A stretch of DNA of 41,910 nucleotides, from NCBI GenBank assembly GCA_958348225.1, contig CATVYG010000019.1, forward strand, positions 1 through 41,910. The letters run 5' to 3'. This DNA comes from an uncultured Collinsella sp. Its GTDB lineage: Bacteria; Actinomycetota; Coriobacteriia; Coriobacteriales; Coriobacteriaceae. Below are positions 8,310 to 16,563 of this stretch, in pieces. The notes beneath the pieces were generated by a model that saw nothing but the letters and a program-made list of their open reading frames with translations, did no database searches and was not told the DNA's origin. Numbering within the stretch: position 1 is the stretch's first letter; every line of letters begins with the position of its first letter. A program made the position numbers and the translations under genes.

Positions 8310-8316
8310 GCGGACG

Positions 8317-8322
8317 AGTATA
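8317..8322 (-). promoter_or_regulatory. candidate -10 box giving a leaderless gluQ mRNA
   Basis: TATACT on the minus strand ends seven bases before the gluQ ATG. That is the normal distance from a -10 box to the transcription start, and there is no ribosome binding site between them. No clear -35 is visible. Confidence 0.45.
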
Positions 8323-8446
8323 GCGCGGGGCACGGTAGGGAAGGCGTTTCCGTGGCTCGCAAGTTGGCGGCGCTGCGCATTGCGCACGGTGGGTCTGCGG
8401 CCCAACGTCTCGATCACCGTACGCCGACTCGGCCTCACAAACGACA

Positions 8447-8482
8447 GAAACCCCGGCAGCTCTTCGCAACTGCCGGGGTTTC
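8447..8482. terminator. GC-rich hairpin, terminator-like
   Basis: A perfect 13-bp stem (GAAACCCCGGCAG / CTGCCGGGGTTTC) with a 10-base loop stands in the 565-base gap 8310-8874. There is no T tract, so it may be a terminator of a lost gene or a processing site. The remainder of this gap holds three short repeats listed separately and no supported gene. Confidence 0.45.
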
Positions 8483-8705
8483 CGCGGAAAAGGGGGACAT
8501 GATCCTCGAGCGAACGGCAAAGGGGCAAACCGTTTTCGCTCAATTGTTTTATGCCCCTCGACTGGCGGCTCAATCAGCGTATGCCGCGCCCACACAAAGC
8601 CGCTACACCTGTGACGGAGCTGTGAAGTGGTATCTATTGCTGGCGCAGGACTCGGCCAAAGAGCGTCCCAAACGACAAATTTGTTGCAGTCCGTCGGTTC
8701 AACCC

Positions 8706-8740
8706 AATGATCCGTTTTCCTCCGTCCCCAATAGATCATT
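8706..8740 (+). repeat. short interspersed hairpin repeat, family A
   Basis: This 35-mer is bounded by the inverted arms AATGATC / GATCATT and carries the core CCTCCGTCCCC. It matches the minus-strand copy at 5244-5278 at 29 of 35 positions and the minus-strand copy at 14296-14330 at about 25 of 35. Its right arm overlaps the family B repeat that follows. Confidence 0.65.
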
Positions 8741-8757
8741 AGGAACGTCCCTAAGTG
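8736..8757 (-). repeat. short interspersed repeat, family B
   Basis: On the minus strand this reads CACTTAGGGACGTTCC, ending TAATGA. The same core GGGACGTTCCTAA occurs on the plus strand at 10916-10937, on the other side of the DUF2207 gene. Confidence 0.55.
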
Positions 8758-8768
8758 CCAGACTCGGG

Positions 8769-8784
8769 TGGGACTTTTGTCCCA
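8769..8784. repeat. perfect GGGAC palindrome
   Basis: TGGGAC-TTTT-GTCCCA is a perfect inverted repeat with a four-base spacer. It lies about 90 bases before the DUF2207 start and could be an operator or another member of the GGGAC repeat group. Confidence 0.5.
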
Positions 8785-8874
8785 TTTGACGTTCCGTTGG
8801 CCCAGATATTCGTCATGCGTACCCGCAAACGTGGGACAATGGCGCTGTTGGTTTTACAGACAAAGGATGTGCCT

Positions 8875-10818
8875 ATGAACACCCTCGCCGCCAAAGTCAG
8901 CCGGCAGCGCCGCCCGTTTGCGCGATTTGTTTCCATTTGCGCGCTCGTCGCGTGCGCACTGCTGCTGTTGCCCGCCGTTGCACGTGCCGACGGCTACTCC
9001 ATGACCCAAACCTATATCGGTGCCACGGTCGAGGCCGACGGCTCGCTGACCGTTGTCGAGGGACGCCAGTTTGATTTCGATGACGACATCAACGGCGTGT
9101 TTTGGGAGATCAATACAGGCTCTAACCAGCAGGGCGGCGCGGCGGGCGTCAATGTGCTGAGCGTCGAGGAAGACGACACCGCGTTTAACAAGGTCGACAG
9201 CGCAAACAAAGGCGACAACGGCGTCTATACGGTTGAGCAGTCCGACAGCGGCGTAAGAATCAAGGTGTTCAGCCCCCACGAGAGCGGCGACAGCGCGATC
9301 TATTACGTGAGTTACACCATGACCGGTGCGGTTATGAACTGGTCCGATACCGCCGAGCTCTACTGGAAGTTTGTGGGCGACGGCTGGTCTGCGGATTCCG
9401 ATGATGTCGAGATGGAAGTGTGCTTCGCAAATGCCGCCGCCGGGACGGCGGCCGTCAAGGGCGATAACTTCCGCGCATGGGGCCACGGCCCGCTGACGGG
9501 CGACGTATCTCTCGATGCGGATGAACCCATGGTCACCTATACCATTCCCTGCGTGCATCAGGGCGAATTCGCCGAGGCGCGCATCACCTTCCCCAGCGAT
9601 TGGGTGCCTTGGCTTTCCGCTTCGAGCGAGGAGCGCATGCCGACAATCCTGAGCGAGGAGAAGGCATGGGCCGACGAGGCTAACGCCCGCCGCGCTCACG
9701 CTCGCATGATTGCCAATGTACTTGCCGTACTAAGTGTTGTCGCGGCGGTGGCCTTTACCGGCACAATCGTTGTGCTCAAGCTGCGCCGCCGCAAGCCCAA
9801 GCCGCTTTTCCAGGACGAATATTTCCGCGATGTGCCTTCGGCCGACCATCCCGCTGTGCTTTCGGCCCTCATGAGCTGGAACGAGGTGCCCGATCAGGCA
9901 TATATCGCCACGCTCATGAAGCTCACCGACGACCGTGTGATTAAGCTGGAGCAGGCGACCGTGACTAAGGCTAAGAAGGGTCTGTTGGGGCGTGAAAAAG
10001 AAGAGCAGACGTATCGCGTGACGGTGAGTGATGCGGGCTGGAAGTCGGCCAAGGGCATTGACCACATGGTGCTCAAGGTCTTCTTTGCCGGTGCTAAGCC
10101 CGACGAGAACGGCGATCGCTCGCGCACGTTCGACGAGCTGCAGCACTACGTCAAGCAGCACGCTACACCCGTGGGCGACAAGCTCGAGGACTATCAGAAC
10201 ACCGTTAAGGGCAAGCTGGCCGATAGCGAGTACATTGCCTCGGACGGCATTGTCGCAATGGTGTTTTGCCTGGTTCTTGGTATTCTGATCGCCTGTATTC
10301 CCGCGGGATCCATCTTCTTTACCGACGGCGCACAGGCGAACATTATCGCCGCGGTTATCTCGGTGCCGATTGTGCTGGTGGGTATTGGCGTGGGCCTTAC
10401 GTTCCGCCGCTTTACGCCGGAGGGCGCCGAGGTGGCGGCTCGCTGCAAGGCGCTCAAGCATTGGCTTGAGGATTTCACGCGTCTAAAGGAAGCCGTCCCC
10501 GGCGATCTGGTCCTGTGGAATAAACTTCTGGTGATGGGTGCGGCGCTGGGTGTTTCGAAGGAAGTCCTGCGTCAGCTTGCCGAGGCTGTTCCTCCCGAGG
10601 TGCGCGAGGCCGACGATTTCTACGACAACTACCCCTGCTACTGGTGGTATTACCATCACTACGGCAACGAGTCTCCGCTCGATTCGTTCAACGGCGTGTA
10701 TCACGAGAGCATCCGCGAGCTGGCTTCGAGTTCCGATAGCTCGAGCGGCGGCAGCGGCGGCGGCTTTTCCGGTGGCGGCGGTGGCGGCGTCGGCGGAGGC
10801 GGCGGCGGAACGTTCTAA
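8875..10818 (+). CDS. DUF2207 membrane protein with glycine-rich tail
   Basis: This 647-residue protein has a signal peptide (hydrophobic run CALVACALLLLPAVARA ending near residue 38), then an extracytoplasmic beta-rich DUF2207 domain. A transmembrane helix follows around residues 280-300, just before LKLRRRK. A cytoplasmic region precedes two more helices near 460-510, and the protein ends in a Ser/Gly tail made almost wholly of glycine with a terminal GGTF. This layout and the Gly-rich end are typical of DUF2207 proteins in Gram-positive bacteria, whose function is unknown. The ATG at 8875 is chosen because AAGGA lies seven bases upstream and the signal peptide then begins correctly. The gene is monocistronic, with its own terminator. 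Confidence 0.88.
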   Translation: MNTLAAKVSRQRRPFARFVSICALVACALLLLPAVARADGYSMTQTYIGATVEADGSLTVVEGRQFDFDDDINGVFWEINTGSNQQGGAAGVNVLSVEEDDTAFNKVDSANKGDNGVYTVEQSDSGVRIKVFSPHESGDSAIYYVSYTMTGAVMNWSDTAELYWKFVGDGWSADSDDVEMEVCFANAAAGTAAVKGDNFRAWGHGPLTGDVSLDADEPMVTYTIPCVHQGEFAEARITFPSDWVPWLSASSEERMPTILSEEKAWADEANARRAHARMIANVLAVLSVVAAVAFTGTIVVLKLRRRKPKPLFQDEYFRDVPSADHPAVLSALMSWNEVPDQAYIATLMKLTDDRVIKLEQATVTKAKKGLLGREKEEQTYRVTVSDAGWKSAKGIDHMVLKVFFAGAKPDENGDRSRTFDELQHYVKQHATPVGDKLEDYQNTVKGKLADSEYIASDGIVAMVFCLVLGILIACIPAGSIFFTDGAQANIIAAVISVPIVLVGIGVGLTFRRFTPEGAEVAARCKALKHWLEDFTRLKEAVPGDLVLWNKLLVMGAALGVSKEVLRQLAEAVPPEVREADDFYDNYPCYWWYYHHYGNESPLDSFNGVYHESIRELASSSDSSSGGSGGGFSGGGGGGVGGGGGGTF

Positions 10819-10832
10819 CGGTCGTAAATTAT

Positions 10833-10879
10833 GGGATGGGCTTTTCTCGACAGCCGTCGGGGGAAGCCCATCCCTTTTT
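10833..10879 (+). terminator. intrinsic terminator of the DUF2207 gene
   Basis: A perfect 11-bp stem (GGGATGGGCTT / AAGCCCATCCC) with a 20-base loop is followed by five T. It starts 14 bases after the stop codon. Confidence 0.88.
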
Positions 10880-10910
10880 ATGCGCTACCTACGAAGACTG
10901 TCCCCAACGA

Positions 10911-10941
10911 CTAGTCACTGGGGACGTTCCTAAATGACTAG
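10911..10941 (+). repeat. short interspersed hairpin repeat, family B
   Basis: Arms CTAGTCA / TGACTAG enclose the core GGGGACGTTCCTAAA. A second GTCCCCA half precedes it at 10900-10906. The core matches the repeat upstream of the DUF2207 gene in opposite orientation. Confidence 0.55.
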
Positions 10942-10956
10942 GTATGGCTGCTGGGC

Positions 10957-11598
10957 CTAGGCTGTTAGGTCGAGTTCGTAGAGGAAGCTTTCGCGCGGCA
11001 TGTCGTGACGGCGCTCTTCGCGGTTGGCGCGGTGCGTGGCCGTGCGCTTAAAGCCATGCAGCTCGTAGAACTTCCACGAGCAGTTGGAGTCGGTGTACAG
11101 GTGCGCCCTCGTCGCCCCGCGCGAGGATAGGTACGAGACTGCGGCGTCGAGCAACACCGAGCCAACGCCCAGGCCATGGACGTTGCGATCTACGGCAAGC
11201 AGCGTGACCTCGTTGTCGTGTGGCAACGGGCTGCTTTCGAGCAGGCGGTTGTTGGTTCGGATGGTTGCGCGCACAAACGAGAGATACTCGGCGCAGGCAT
11301 CGGGCTCCAGCTCGCGCATTTGCGATAGCAGTGCGCGTTCGGTATCCAGCCAATGTTCCTTAACGGTGGCGCCGGAGCTCTGTCCCGCACGCGCGAGCGC
11401 AATGCCGCGCGCCTGACCGTCGATTACGGCAACCTGCGAAAACGTCGAAGACGAAAGGCAATAGGCGAGGTCGCACGCGGCCTCGAGGCGGTTGTACTCA
11501 TCGTTATCCGAATTGTTATGCCAAAGCTGCTGCAGAATCAACGCGATGGCGTCGAAGTCTTCGGTATCAAACGGTCGGTAGAGAACCCGCGAGACCAT
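10957..11598 (-). CDS. GNAT-family N-acetyltransferase
   Basis: This 213-residue protein has the GNAT acetyl-CoA binding signature VDRNVHGLGVGSVLL (motif A with the R/H-x-x-G-x-G loop) at about residues 133-147. It is followed by the motif B pattern ending LYTDSNCSWKFYELHGF, where the Tyr-x-x-x-Gly-Phe is typical. It should transfer an acetyl group from acetyl-CoA to an amine; the acceptor is unknown. AGAGG lies four bases before the ATG. The gene stands alone, facing away from purH. Confidence 0.85.
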   Translation of the reverse strand: MVSRVLYRPFDTEDFDAIALILQQLWHNNSDNDEYNRLEAACDLAYCLSSSTFSQVAVIDGQARGIALARAGQSSGATVKEHWLDTERALLSQMRELEPDACAEYLSFVRATIRTNNRLLESSPLPHDNEVTLLAVDRNVHGLGVGSVLLDAAVSYLSSRGATRAHLYTDSNCSWKFYELHGFKRTATHRANREERRHDMPRESFLYELDLTA

Positions 11599-11875
11599 GG
11601 TGCCTCTTTCTTTTGCGGATGCATATCGAGCACAGTTCTACCACGCTATTGGCATCTAATTATGGTGCCCCTGTGTTCCATGAACTCACCGTGCCCGGTG
11701 CCGTGCCCATCCCCTCCGCTCGCAAACTTTTTCTGCATATGCGCCCGTTGCGGGGTGCATCGATGCGCTCGATGCGCTACATTGAATCAGTATTTTCAAT
11801 GCCGCTGCGCGAGCGCTGCAGATCGACGTATCACCGGCTCACAGAGCACGGCGGCGTACCAGACAGGAGGACTGC

Positions 11876-13483
11876 ATGGGATCTGATGTGAAGATCGCAC
11901 GCGCGTTGATCTCGGTTACCGATAAGACGGGCGTCGTCGATTTCGCACGGACGCTGGTCGATGACTTTGGCGTCGAGATCATCTCTACGGGCGGCACGGC
12001 TCGTGCCATCGAGGACGCGGGCGTCCCCGTAACCCCCATCGAGGAGTTCACGGGCTATCCCGAGATGATGGACGGCCGCGTTAAGACCCTGCACCCCAAG
12101 GTTCACGGCGCGCTGCTGGCCCGCCGCGATTCCGAGCAGCACATGCAGGAGGCGGCACAGCACGGCATTAAGCTGATCGACCTGGTCGTCGTCAACCTGT
12201 ACGAGTTCGAGAAGACCGTCGCCAACCCCGAGGTCACCTTCGCGGATGCCATCGAGCACATCGACATCGGCGGTCCCTCCATGCTGCGCTCTGCCGCCAA
12301 GAACGCCGCGAGCGTTACCGTCATCTCCGACCCGGCCGACTATGATGCCGTCCTGGCCGAGATGCGCGAGACCGGTGGCTGCACCACGCTTTCCACCCGT
12401 CGTCGCCTGCAGGTGAAGGTCTACCAGACCACCGCCGCCTACGACACGGCTATCTCCCGTTGGCTTGCCGCCCAGGCAAGCGACGTGGCGGACACCTCTG
12501 CCAAGCTCGAGATCTCGCTGGAGAAGGTCGACGACCTGCGCTATGGCGAGAACCCGCAGCAAAAGGCCACGGTCTATCGCTTTGCCGAGGGCTGCGAGAA
12601 TACCGCGAGCTCGCAGTTCCCGCTCGTGGGCTCCGAGCAGATCCAGGGCAAGCCGCTCAGCTACAACAACTATCTGGATGCCGACGCCGCTTGGAACCTG
12701 GTCCGCGAGTTCGACGAGCCGGCCTGCGTGATCCTCAAGCATCAGAACCCCTGCGGCTCCGCCGTGGCCGAGGACATCACGGCCGCCTACGACCGCGCCT
12801 TCGCCTGCGATCCCAAGAGCGCCTTTGGCGGCATCATCGCCTGCAACCGCGAGGTTCCCTATGAGCTGGTTGAGCACTTTGCCGATCAGAACAAGCAGTT
12901 CGTCGAGGTTATCATCGCCCCGAGCTACACTGCCGAGGCGCTCGAGCGCATGGCCAAGCGCCCCAACCTGCGCGTGCTGGCCACCGGCGGCGTGGACCAC
13001 GGCGCCCAGGTGGAGCTGCGCTCCGTCGACGGCGGCATGCTGGTGCAGGAGGTCGACCACGTGACCGAGGATCCCGCGACCTTTACGTTCCCCACCGACC
13101 GCAAGCCCACCGACGCTGAGATGGCCGAGCTCGAGTTTGCCTGGAAGGTCTGCAAGGGCGTCAAGTCCAACGCCATCCTGGTTTCCAAGGGTAAGGCCGG
13201 CATTGGCATGGGCCCGGGTCAGCCCAACCGCGTTGACTCTGCACTGCTTGCCTGCGAGCGCGCCGAGGACTTCTGCGAGCGCGAGGGCGTGGAGAAGGGC
13301 GGCTTTGCCTGTGCAAGCGACGCGTTCTTCCCGTTCCGCGACAACGTCGACGTGCTTGCCGCGCACGGCGTGACCTGCATTATCCAGCCCGGCGGCTCCA
13401 AGCGCGACGACGAGAGCGTCCAGGCCTGCAATGAGCATGGCATTGCGATGGTCTTCACGGGGGCCAGGCATTTTAGGCACTAA
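11876..13483 (+). CDS. purH: bifunctional purine biosynthesis protein PurH
   Basis: PurH catalyses the last two steps of IMP synthesis: formylation of AICAR with 10-formyl-THF, then ring closure by IMP cyclohydrolase. The N-terminal MGS-like cyclohydrolase domain is shown by ISVTDKTG, STGGTARA and MDGRVKTLHPKVHG. The C-terminal transformylase carries LRYGENPQQKA, the Lys-His pair in VILKHQNPCG, SAFGGIIA and the terminal SDAFFPFRDNVD. At 535 residues it is full length. AGGAGG lies five bases upstream of the ATG. The 277-base region before it contains an imperfect inverted repeat CATTGA...TCAATG around 11780-11801 that might be regulatory. A terminator follows, so the gene is separate from other purine genes here. 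Confidence 0.97.
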   Translation: MGSDVKIARALISVTDKTGVVDFARTLVDDFGVEIISTGGTARAIEDAGVPVTPIEEFTGYPEMMDGRVKTLHPKVHGALLARRDSEQHMQEAAQHGIKLIDLVVVNLYEFEKTVANPEVTFADAIEHIDIGGPSMLRSAAKNAASVTVISDPADYDAVLAEMRETGGCTTLSTRRRLQVKVYQTTAAYDTAISRWLAAQASDVADTSAKLEISLEKVDDLRYGENPQQKATVYRFAEGCENTASSQFPLVGSEQIQGKPLSYNNYLDADAAWNLVREFDEPACVILKHQNPCGSAVAEDITAAYDRAFACDPKSAFGGIIACNREVPYELVEHFADQNKQFVEVIIAPSYTAEALERMAKRPNLRVLATGGVDHGAQVELRSVDGGMLVQEVDHVTEDPATFTFPTDRKPTDAEMAELEFAWKVCKGVKSNAILVSKGKAGIGMGPGQPNRVDSALLACERAEDFCEREGVEKGGFACASDAFFPFRDNVDVLAAHGVTCIIQPGGSKRDDESVQACNEHGIAMVFTGARHFRH

Positions 13484-13512
13484 GTTTCGCCCCGGGACAA
13501 AATAATCTCTGC

Positions 13513-13548
13513 AAAAGACGGCTGCTCCGTTTGGAGGGCCGTCTTTTT
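13513..13548 (+). terminator. intrinsic terminator of purH
   Basis: A 10-bp stem AAAAGACGGC / GCCGTCTTTT with an inner CTCC/GGAG pairing ends in a T tract. It begins 29 bases after the purH stop. Confidence 0.88.
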
Positions 13549-13588
13549 GGTATAAGAGGACGGAATGACTAACACGAAAGGTATGACC

Positions 13589-14296
13589 ATGCCCCAGATT
13601 GATGATGCCGAGCTGTTTGGCAATGCCGAGGATCAGCGTGCGTACGAGGACTTTTGCGCCAATCAGGAGGCGGTCGAGAAGTTCACGCTCGACAAGCCCG
13701 CGCTTGTCTGCCGTTGGCGCATGTCCAACAAAAAGGTGCCCATGCTCAACCGCCACATCCGCGCACTGTCCGAGCGTCTGGTGCAGGGCGAGCCGCTTAC
13801 CCATAACATGCTCAGCTGGGCCAAACAGCACGTTGAGTGGTCGCTTGCCGAGGGCGATTACACCGCACATGACGGCGTGCTCATGCTGGTGATCGACGTC
13901 AACGGCAACGCTGCCATGACGGTGGGCGAGTACGAACCGCTCGCCGATACGTCGGCCAAGGCGCTGCGCGCCCGCTCCGCCGAGGCCCGCTCCGAGGCCG
14001 ACGAGACCGGCGTGGCGCCCGAGCTGCTCGCTGCCGTCAACAACGGCGAGCTTGCCTTTGTGGCGCCGGCGGACGAGTGCCTGTGTGGCACGGCGACGCT
14101 CATTGAGCAGCTGGCCCAGACCAAGGGCATCCCGGTCACGCGCGTAGACATTCCCGCGCAGCTTAAGGGCGCGCTGTTCCTGGTGAGCGACGAGCACGGT
14201 GTGGTCCCCGCGACCGAGACGGACGCCGCCGAGGCCGACGCCGCCACGGTCGCCTTCTTCGCCGAAGGCTACGAAAAGCTCCGCGCCCGCCGCTAA
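13589..14296 (+). CDS. conserved-looking protein, unknown function
   Basis: I do not recognise this protein of about 235 residues. It is soluble and acidic, has no signal peptide or transmembrane helix, and has an Ala/Glu-rich middle. Codon use matches its neighbours, so it is very probably a real gene. The ATG at 13589 has GAAAGG seven bases upstream; ATGs at 13583 and 13565 are alternatives, and a TATAAG box at 13551-13556 could give a near-leaderless message from 13565. It sits after the purH terminator, with a family A repeat touching its stop codon. Confidence 0.7.
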   Translation: MPQIDDAELFGNAEDQRAYEDFCANQEAVEKFTLDKPALVCRWRMSNKKVPMLNRHIRALSERLVQGEPLTHNMLSWAKQHVEWSLAEGDYTAHDGVLMLVIDVNGNAAMTVGEYEPLADTSAKALRARSAEARSEADETGVAPELLAAVNNGELAFVAPADECLCGTATLIEQLAQTKGIPVTRVDIPAQLKGALFLVSDEHGVVPATETDAAEADAATVAFFAEGYEKLRARR

Positions 14297-14330
14297 ATGA
14301 TTTTTCTGGGACGGGGATTAAAGAATCATT
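14296..14330 (-). repeat. short interspersed hairpin repeat, family A
   Basis: This 35-base element has inverted ends AATGATT / AATCATT around GGGACGGGGATT. Read in reverse it has the length and core of the 8706-8740 copy. It begins on the last base of the preceding stop codon. Confidence 0.55.
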
Positions 14331-14476
14331 TTGGTCTCCGTTCCCGTCGCGAGCGTAAGGCGGACAAAACGCCCCCGTTCGCGAACAGTTCTGTCACCTT
14401 GGCGACGTGCGTGGCGCGCACCTGCAATTTCGCAGCCATAATGGTGGCAAGACAACCAAGAGGGGGAGCGGAATCC

Positions 14477-15148
14477 ATGGCGCTAATCTATATCGTTGAG
14501 GACGACGAGCCCATTCGTCGCGAGCTTGCCGATATCCTTGCCCGTGCCGGTTTTGAGGTCGAGGCCTGCGAATCGTTTGAGCACGTCTCGCGCGATATTC
14601 TCGCCGCCGCGCCCGACCTGGTGCTGCTCGACCTCACGCTCCCCGTCAAAGACGGCCAGCACATCTGCCATGAGGTCCGTCGCGAATCCGAGGTCCCCAT
14701 CATCGTTCTCACGTCGCGCACGACCGAGATCGACGAGGTCATGGCCATGACGCTCGGCGCAGATGACTTTGTTCCCAAGCCCTACAGCGCGCGCGTGCTC
14801 GTGGCCCGCATCAATGCCCTGCTGCGTCGCACCGCGGCGGCAGGCGAGCGCAGCACACTTGTCCACAAGGGGCTGGAGCTCGACCTCGCCCGCTCCATGG
14901 TCACCAATACGCAAACCGGTACCAGCACCGAGCTCACCAAAAACGAACTGCGCATCCTCTCGCTGCTTCTGAGCCGCGCGGGCAAGATCGTTTCGCGCTC
15001 GGCCATCATGCAGGACCTGTGGGACTCCGATGCCTTCGTGGACGACAACACGCTCACCGTCAACATCAACCGCCTGCGCACCACGCTCGAAAAAATCGGC
15101 ATCAAGGGGTATTTGACGACGCACCGCGGCCAGGGCTATTCGGTCTAG
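14477..15148 (+). CDS. two-component response regulator, OmpR/PhoB type
   Basis: This 223-residue regulator has a receiver domain with the acidic pocket VEDDEP (Asp9/Asp10), the phospho-acceptor Asp52 in LLDLTLP, Thr79 in VLTSR and Lys101 in FVPKPY. A C-terminal winged-helix domain follows, ending TTHRGQGYSV. The ATG at 14477 is chosen because the receiver begins directly there and a GGGGAG stretch precedes it; upstream codons in frame look non-coding. A CATAAT box at 14437-14442 could serve as -10. The histidine kinase gene begins nine bases after the stop, so the two form an operon. The target genes are unknown. Confidence 0.92.
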   Translation: MALIYIVEDDEPIRRELADILARAGFEVEACESFEHVSRDILAAAPDLVLLDLTLPVKDGQHICHEVRRESEVPIIVLTSRTTEIDEVMAMTLGADDFVPKPYSARVLVARINALLRRTAAAGERSTLVHKGLELDLARSMVTNTQTGTSTELTKNELRILSLLLSRAGKIVSRSAIMQDLWDSDAFVDDNTLTVNINRLRTTLEKIGIKGYLTTHRGQGYSV

Positions 15149-15157
15149 GGGACGGCT

Positions 15158-16201
15158 ATGTCGTTTGCCAAGTTCTTTAAAGACGCGCTGCTTCCCGTCG
15201 CCGTGTGGGCGTGCGGCGTGCTGCTGAGCTGCTTTGTGCTGACGGTTGCCGGTGCACCCGTCTCTATCGTGGTCGTGGCGGTCGGCGTGTCCTTTATCTT
15301 TGGTATGCTCGGCATCGTGATCGAGTACGCGCGCCGTCGTCGTTTTCTGCGCCAGCTGGAGCGTGCGGCAGAGGAGCTCGAGAGTCCCGCATGGGTGCAG
15401 GAGATGGTGCAATGCCCGACCTATGCCGAGGGCGAGCTCGAGTACGAGGTCTTGCGCCGGGTGGGCAAAGCCGCCTGCGACGAGGTTGCCGAAGGCCGGC
15501 GTCAGACCGATGACTATCGCGACTATATCGAGAGCTGGGTCCACGAGGCTAAGCTGCCTCTGGCGGCGGCTCACCTGATTTTGGAAAACCTTGATGGTAG
15601 CGAAGACGACCTGTCGCGTGTGGATGACCTGGGCCGCGAGCTGGCTCGCGTGGAGCGCTATATCGACCAGGCGCTGTACTACGCGCGCTCGGAAGTCGTG
15701 GAGCGCGACTACCTGATTCGCCGCTGGGGTCTCAAGACCTTGGTGACGGGCGCGATTAAAGCCAACGCGCGTGAGCTCATCGCGGCGCACGTGGCGCCGG
15801 TGTGCGGGAACCTTGACTTTGAGGTCTTTACCGACGAGAAGTGGCTCGAGTTTATTCTGGGGCAGCTCATCCAGAACAGCATTAAATACGCGCGCGAGGA
15901 CGGCGCGAAGATCGTGTTTTCGGGCGCGTTGCTGGACGAGGGCCTGGCAAGCGAGCGCATCGAGCTTACCGTTGCGGACAACGGCTGTGGCGTGAGCGCG
16001 GCAGACCTGCCGCGCGTGTTCGAGAAGGGCTTTACCGGCGACAACGGCCGCGCCACCAAGTGCGCAACGGGCATCGGCCTCTACCTGGTGGCACGCCTGT
16101 GCTCCAAGATGGGCATTGACGTCACCGCGGCATCCGAGCCCGGCAAAGGCTTTGTCGTCACGTTTGCCTTCTCGACCAACAAGTTTCAATACTTTGAGTA
16201 G
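15158..16201 (+). CDS. sensor histidine kinase, BceS/GraS-like
   Basis: This 347-residue kinase has two N-terminal transmembrane helices (about residues 12-32 and 36-56) with almost no external loop, the layout of intramembrane-sensing kinases. The dimerisation box is WVHEAKLPLAAAH, with His129 as the likely phosphorylated residue. The N box QLIQNSIKYA, the DNGCGV box and GIGLYLVARL complete the ATPase domain. The WVHE-K-P form resembles the BceS family, whose members usually work with an ABC transporter that exports or detects antimicrobial peptides. No such transporter is next to it here. It is co-transcribed with the response regulator upstream. Confidence 0.9.
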   Translation: MSFAKFFKDALLPVAVWACGVLLSCFVLTVAGAPVSIVVVAVGVSFIFGMLGIVIEYARRRRFLRQLERAAEELESPAWVQEMVQCPTYAEGELEYEVLRRVGKAACDEVAEGRRQTDDYRDYIESWVHEAKLPLAAAHLILENLDGSEDDLSRVDDLGRELARVERYIDQALYYARSEVVERDYLIRRWGLKTLVTGAIKANARELIAAHVAPVCGNLDFEVFTDEKWLEFILGQLIQNSIKYAREDGAKIVFSGALLDEGLASERIELTVADNGCGVSAADLPRVFEKGFTGDNGRATKCATGIGLYLVARLCSKMGIDVTAASEPGKGFVVTFAFSTNKFQYFE

Positions 16202-16243
16202 TCGTCGCGGTGTAACGTCCCGGAGCGTCATTCACGTTAAGAC

Positions 16244-16306
16244 AATTATCCCAAACGGGATAATTCCATCATGATGTGCTATGATTATCCCGTTTGGGAT
16301 AATCAT
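16244..16306. promoter_or_regulatory. paired palindromic operators of hipBA
   Basis: Two palindromes share the half-site TTATCCC. The first (16244-16265) has 9-bp arms AATTATCCC / GGGATAATT. The second (16281-16306) has 11-bp arms ATGATTATCCC / GGGATAATCAT. Centres are 39 bp apart. E. coli HipB binds TATCC-N8-GGATA, and these sites have the same half-sites with a six-base spacer. GATAAT in the second site could be the -10 box, so binding would block transcription. Confidence 0.8.
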
Positions 16307-16317
16307 AGGGGATTAGC

Positions 16318-16563
16318 ATGCAAGACTGGAATGAGCGAACGATTTTTGACCCAGCTGAACTCGGTGCATATTTGCGTGAGCGCCGGAAGAAGCTCGGTTA
16401 TACCCAACGCGATGTGGCTGATTTCAACCAGTGCAGTTTGCGCTTTGTGAGCGAGCTTGAGCGTGGAAAGGCGGGTGCCAATCTTCGCCAAACCCTTCAA
16501 ATCGCTAACAGCTTGGGGGTCGATTTGATCCTGAGGGAGAGGGGCGACGGCTCATGGCATTAA
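16318..16563 (+). CDS. hipB: HipB-like antitoxin, helix-turn-helix repressor
   Basis: This 81-residue protein is a small XRE-type DNA-binding protein. The helix-turn-helix spans LGYTQRDVADF to FVSELERGK (about residues 27-54). It is followed by a short segment IANSLGVDLILRER that in HipB forms the dimer strand. By analogy it neutralises HipA and represses its own operon through the palindromes just upstream. GGGG lies about six bases before the ATG. Its stop overlaps the hipA start by ten bases, the usual antitoxin-first, coupled arrangement. Confidence 0.88.
   Translation: MQDWNERTIFDPAELGAYLRERRKKLGYTQRDVADFNQCSLRFVSELERGKAGANLRQTLQIANSLGVDLILRERGDGSWH

Noticed and set aside
8310..8573. 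Upstream extension of gluQ by 88 codons
   Set aside because: The extra residues are low-complexity, cross a hairpin, and lie upstream of the likely -10 box.
8190..8789. 199-codon open frame in the gap before the DUF2207 gene
   Set aside because: It overlaps the gluQ start on the other strand and runs through hairpin repeats; the composition is unlike a protein.
11831..14197. 788-codon open frame antisense to purH
   Set aside because: It spans purH and the next gene on the opposite strand with no start context or domain; purH itself is unambiguous.
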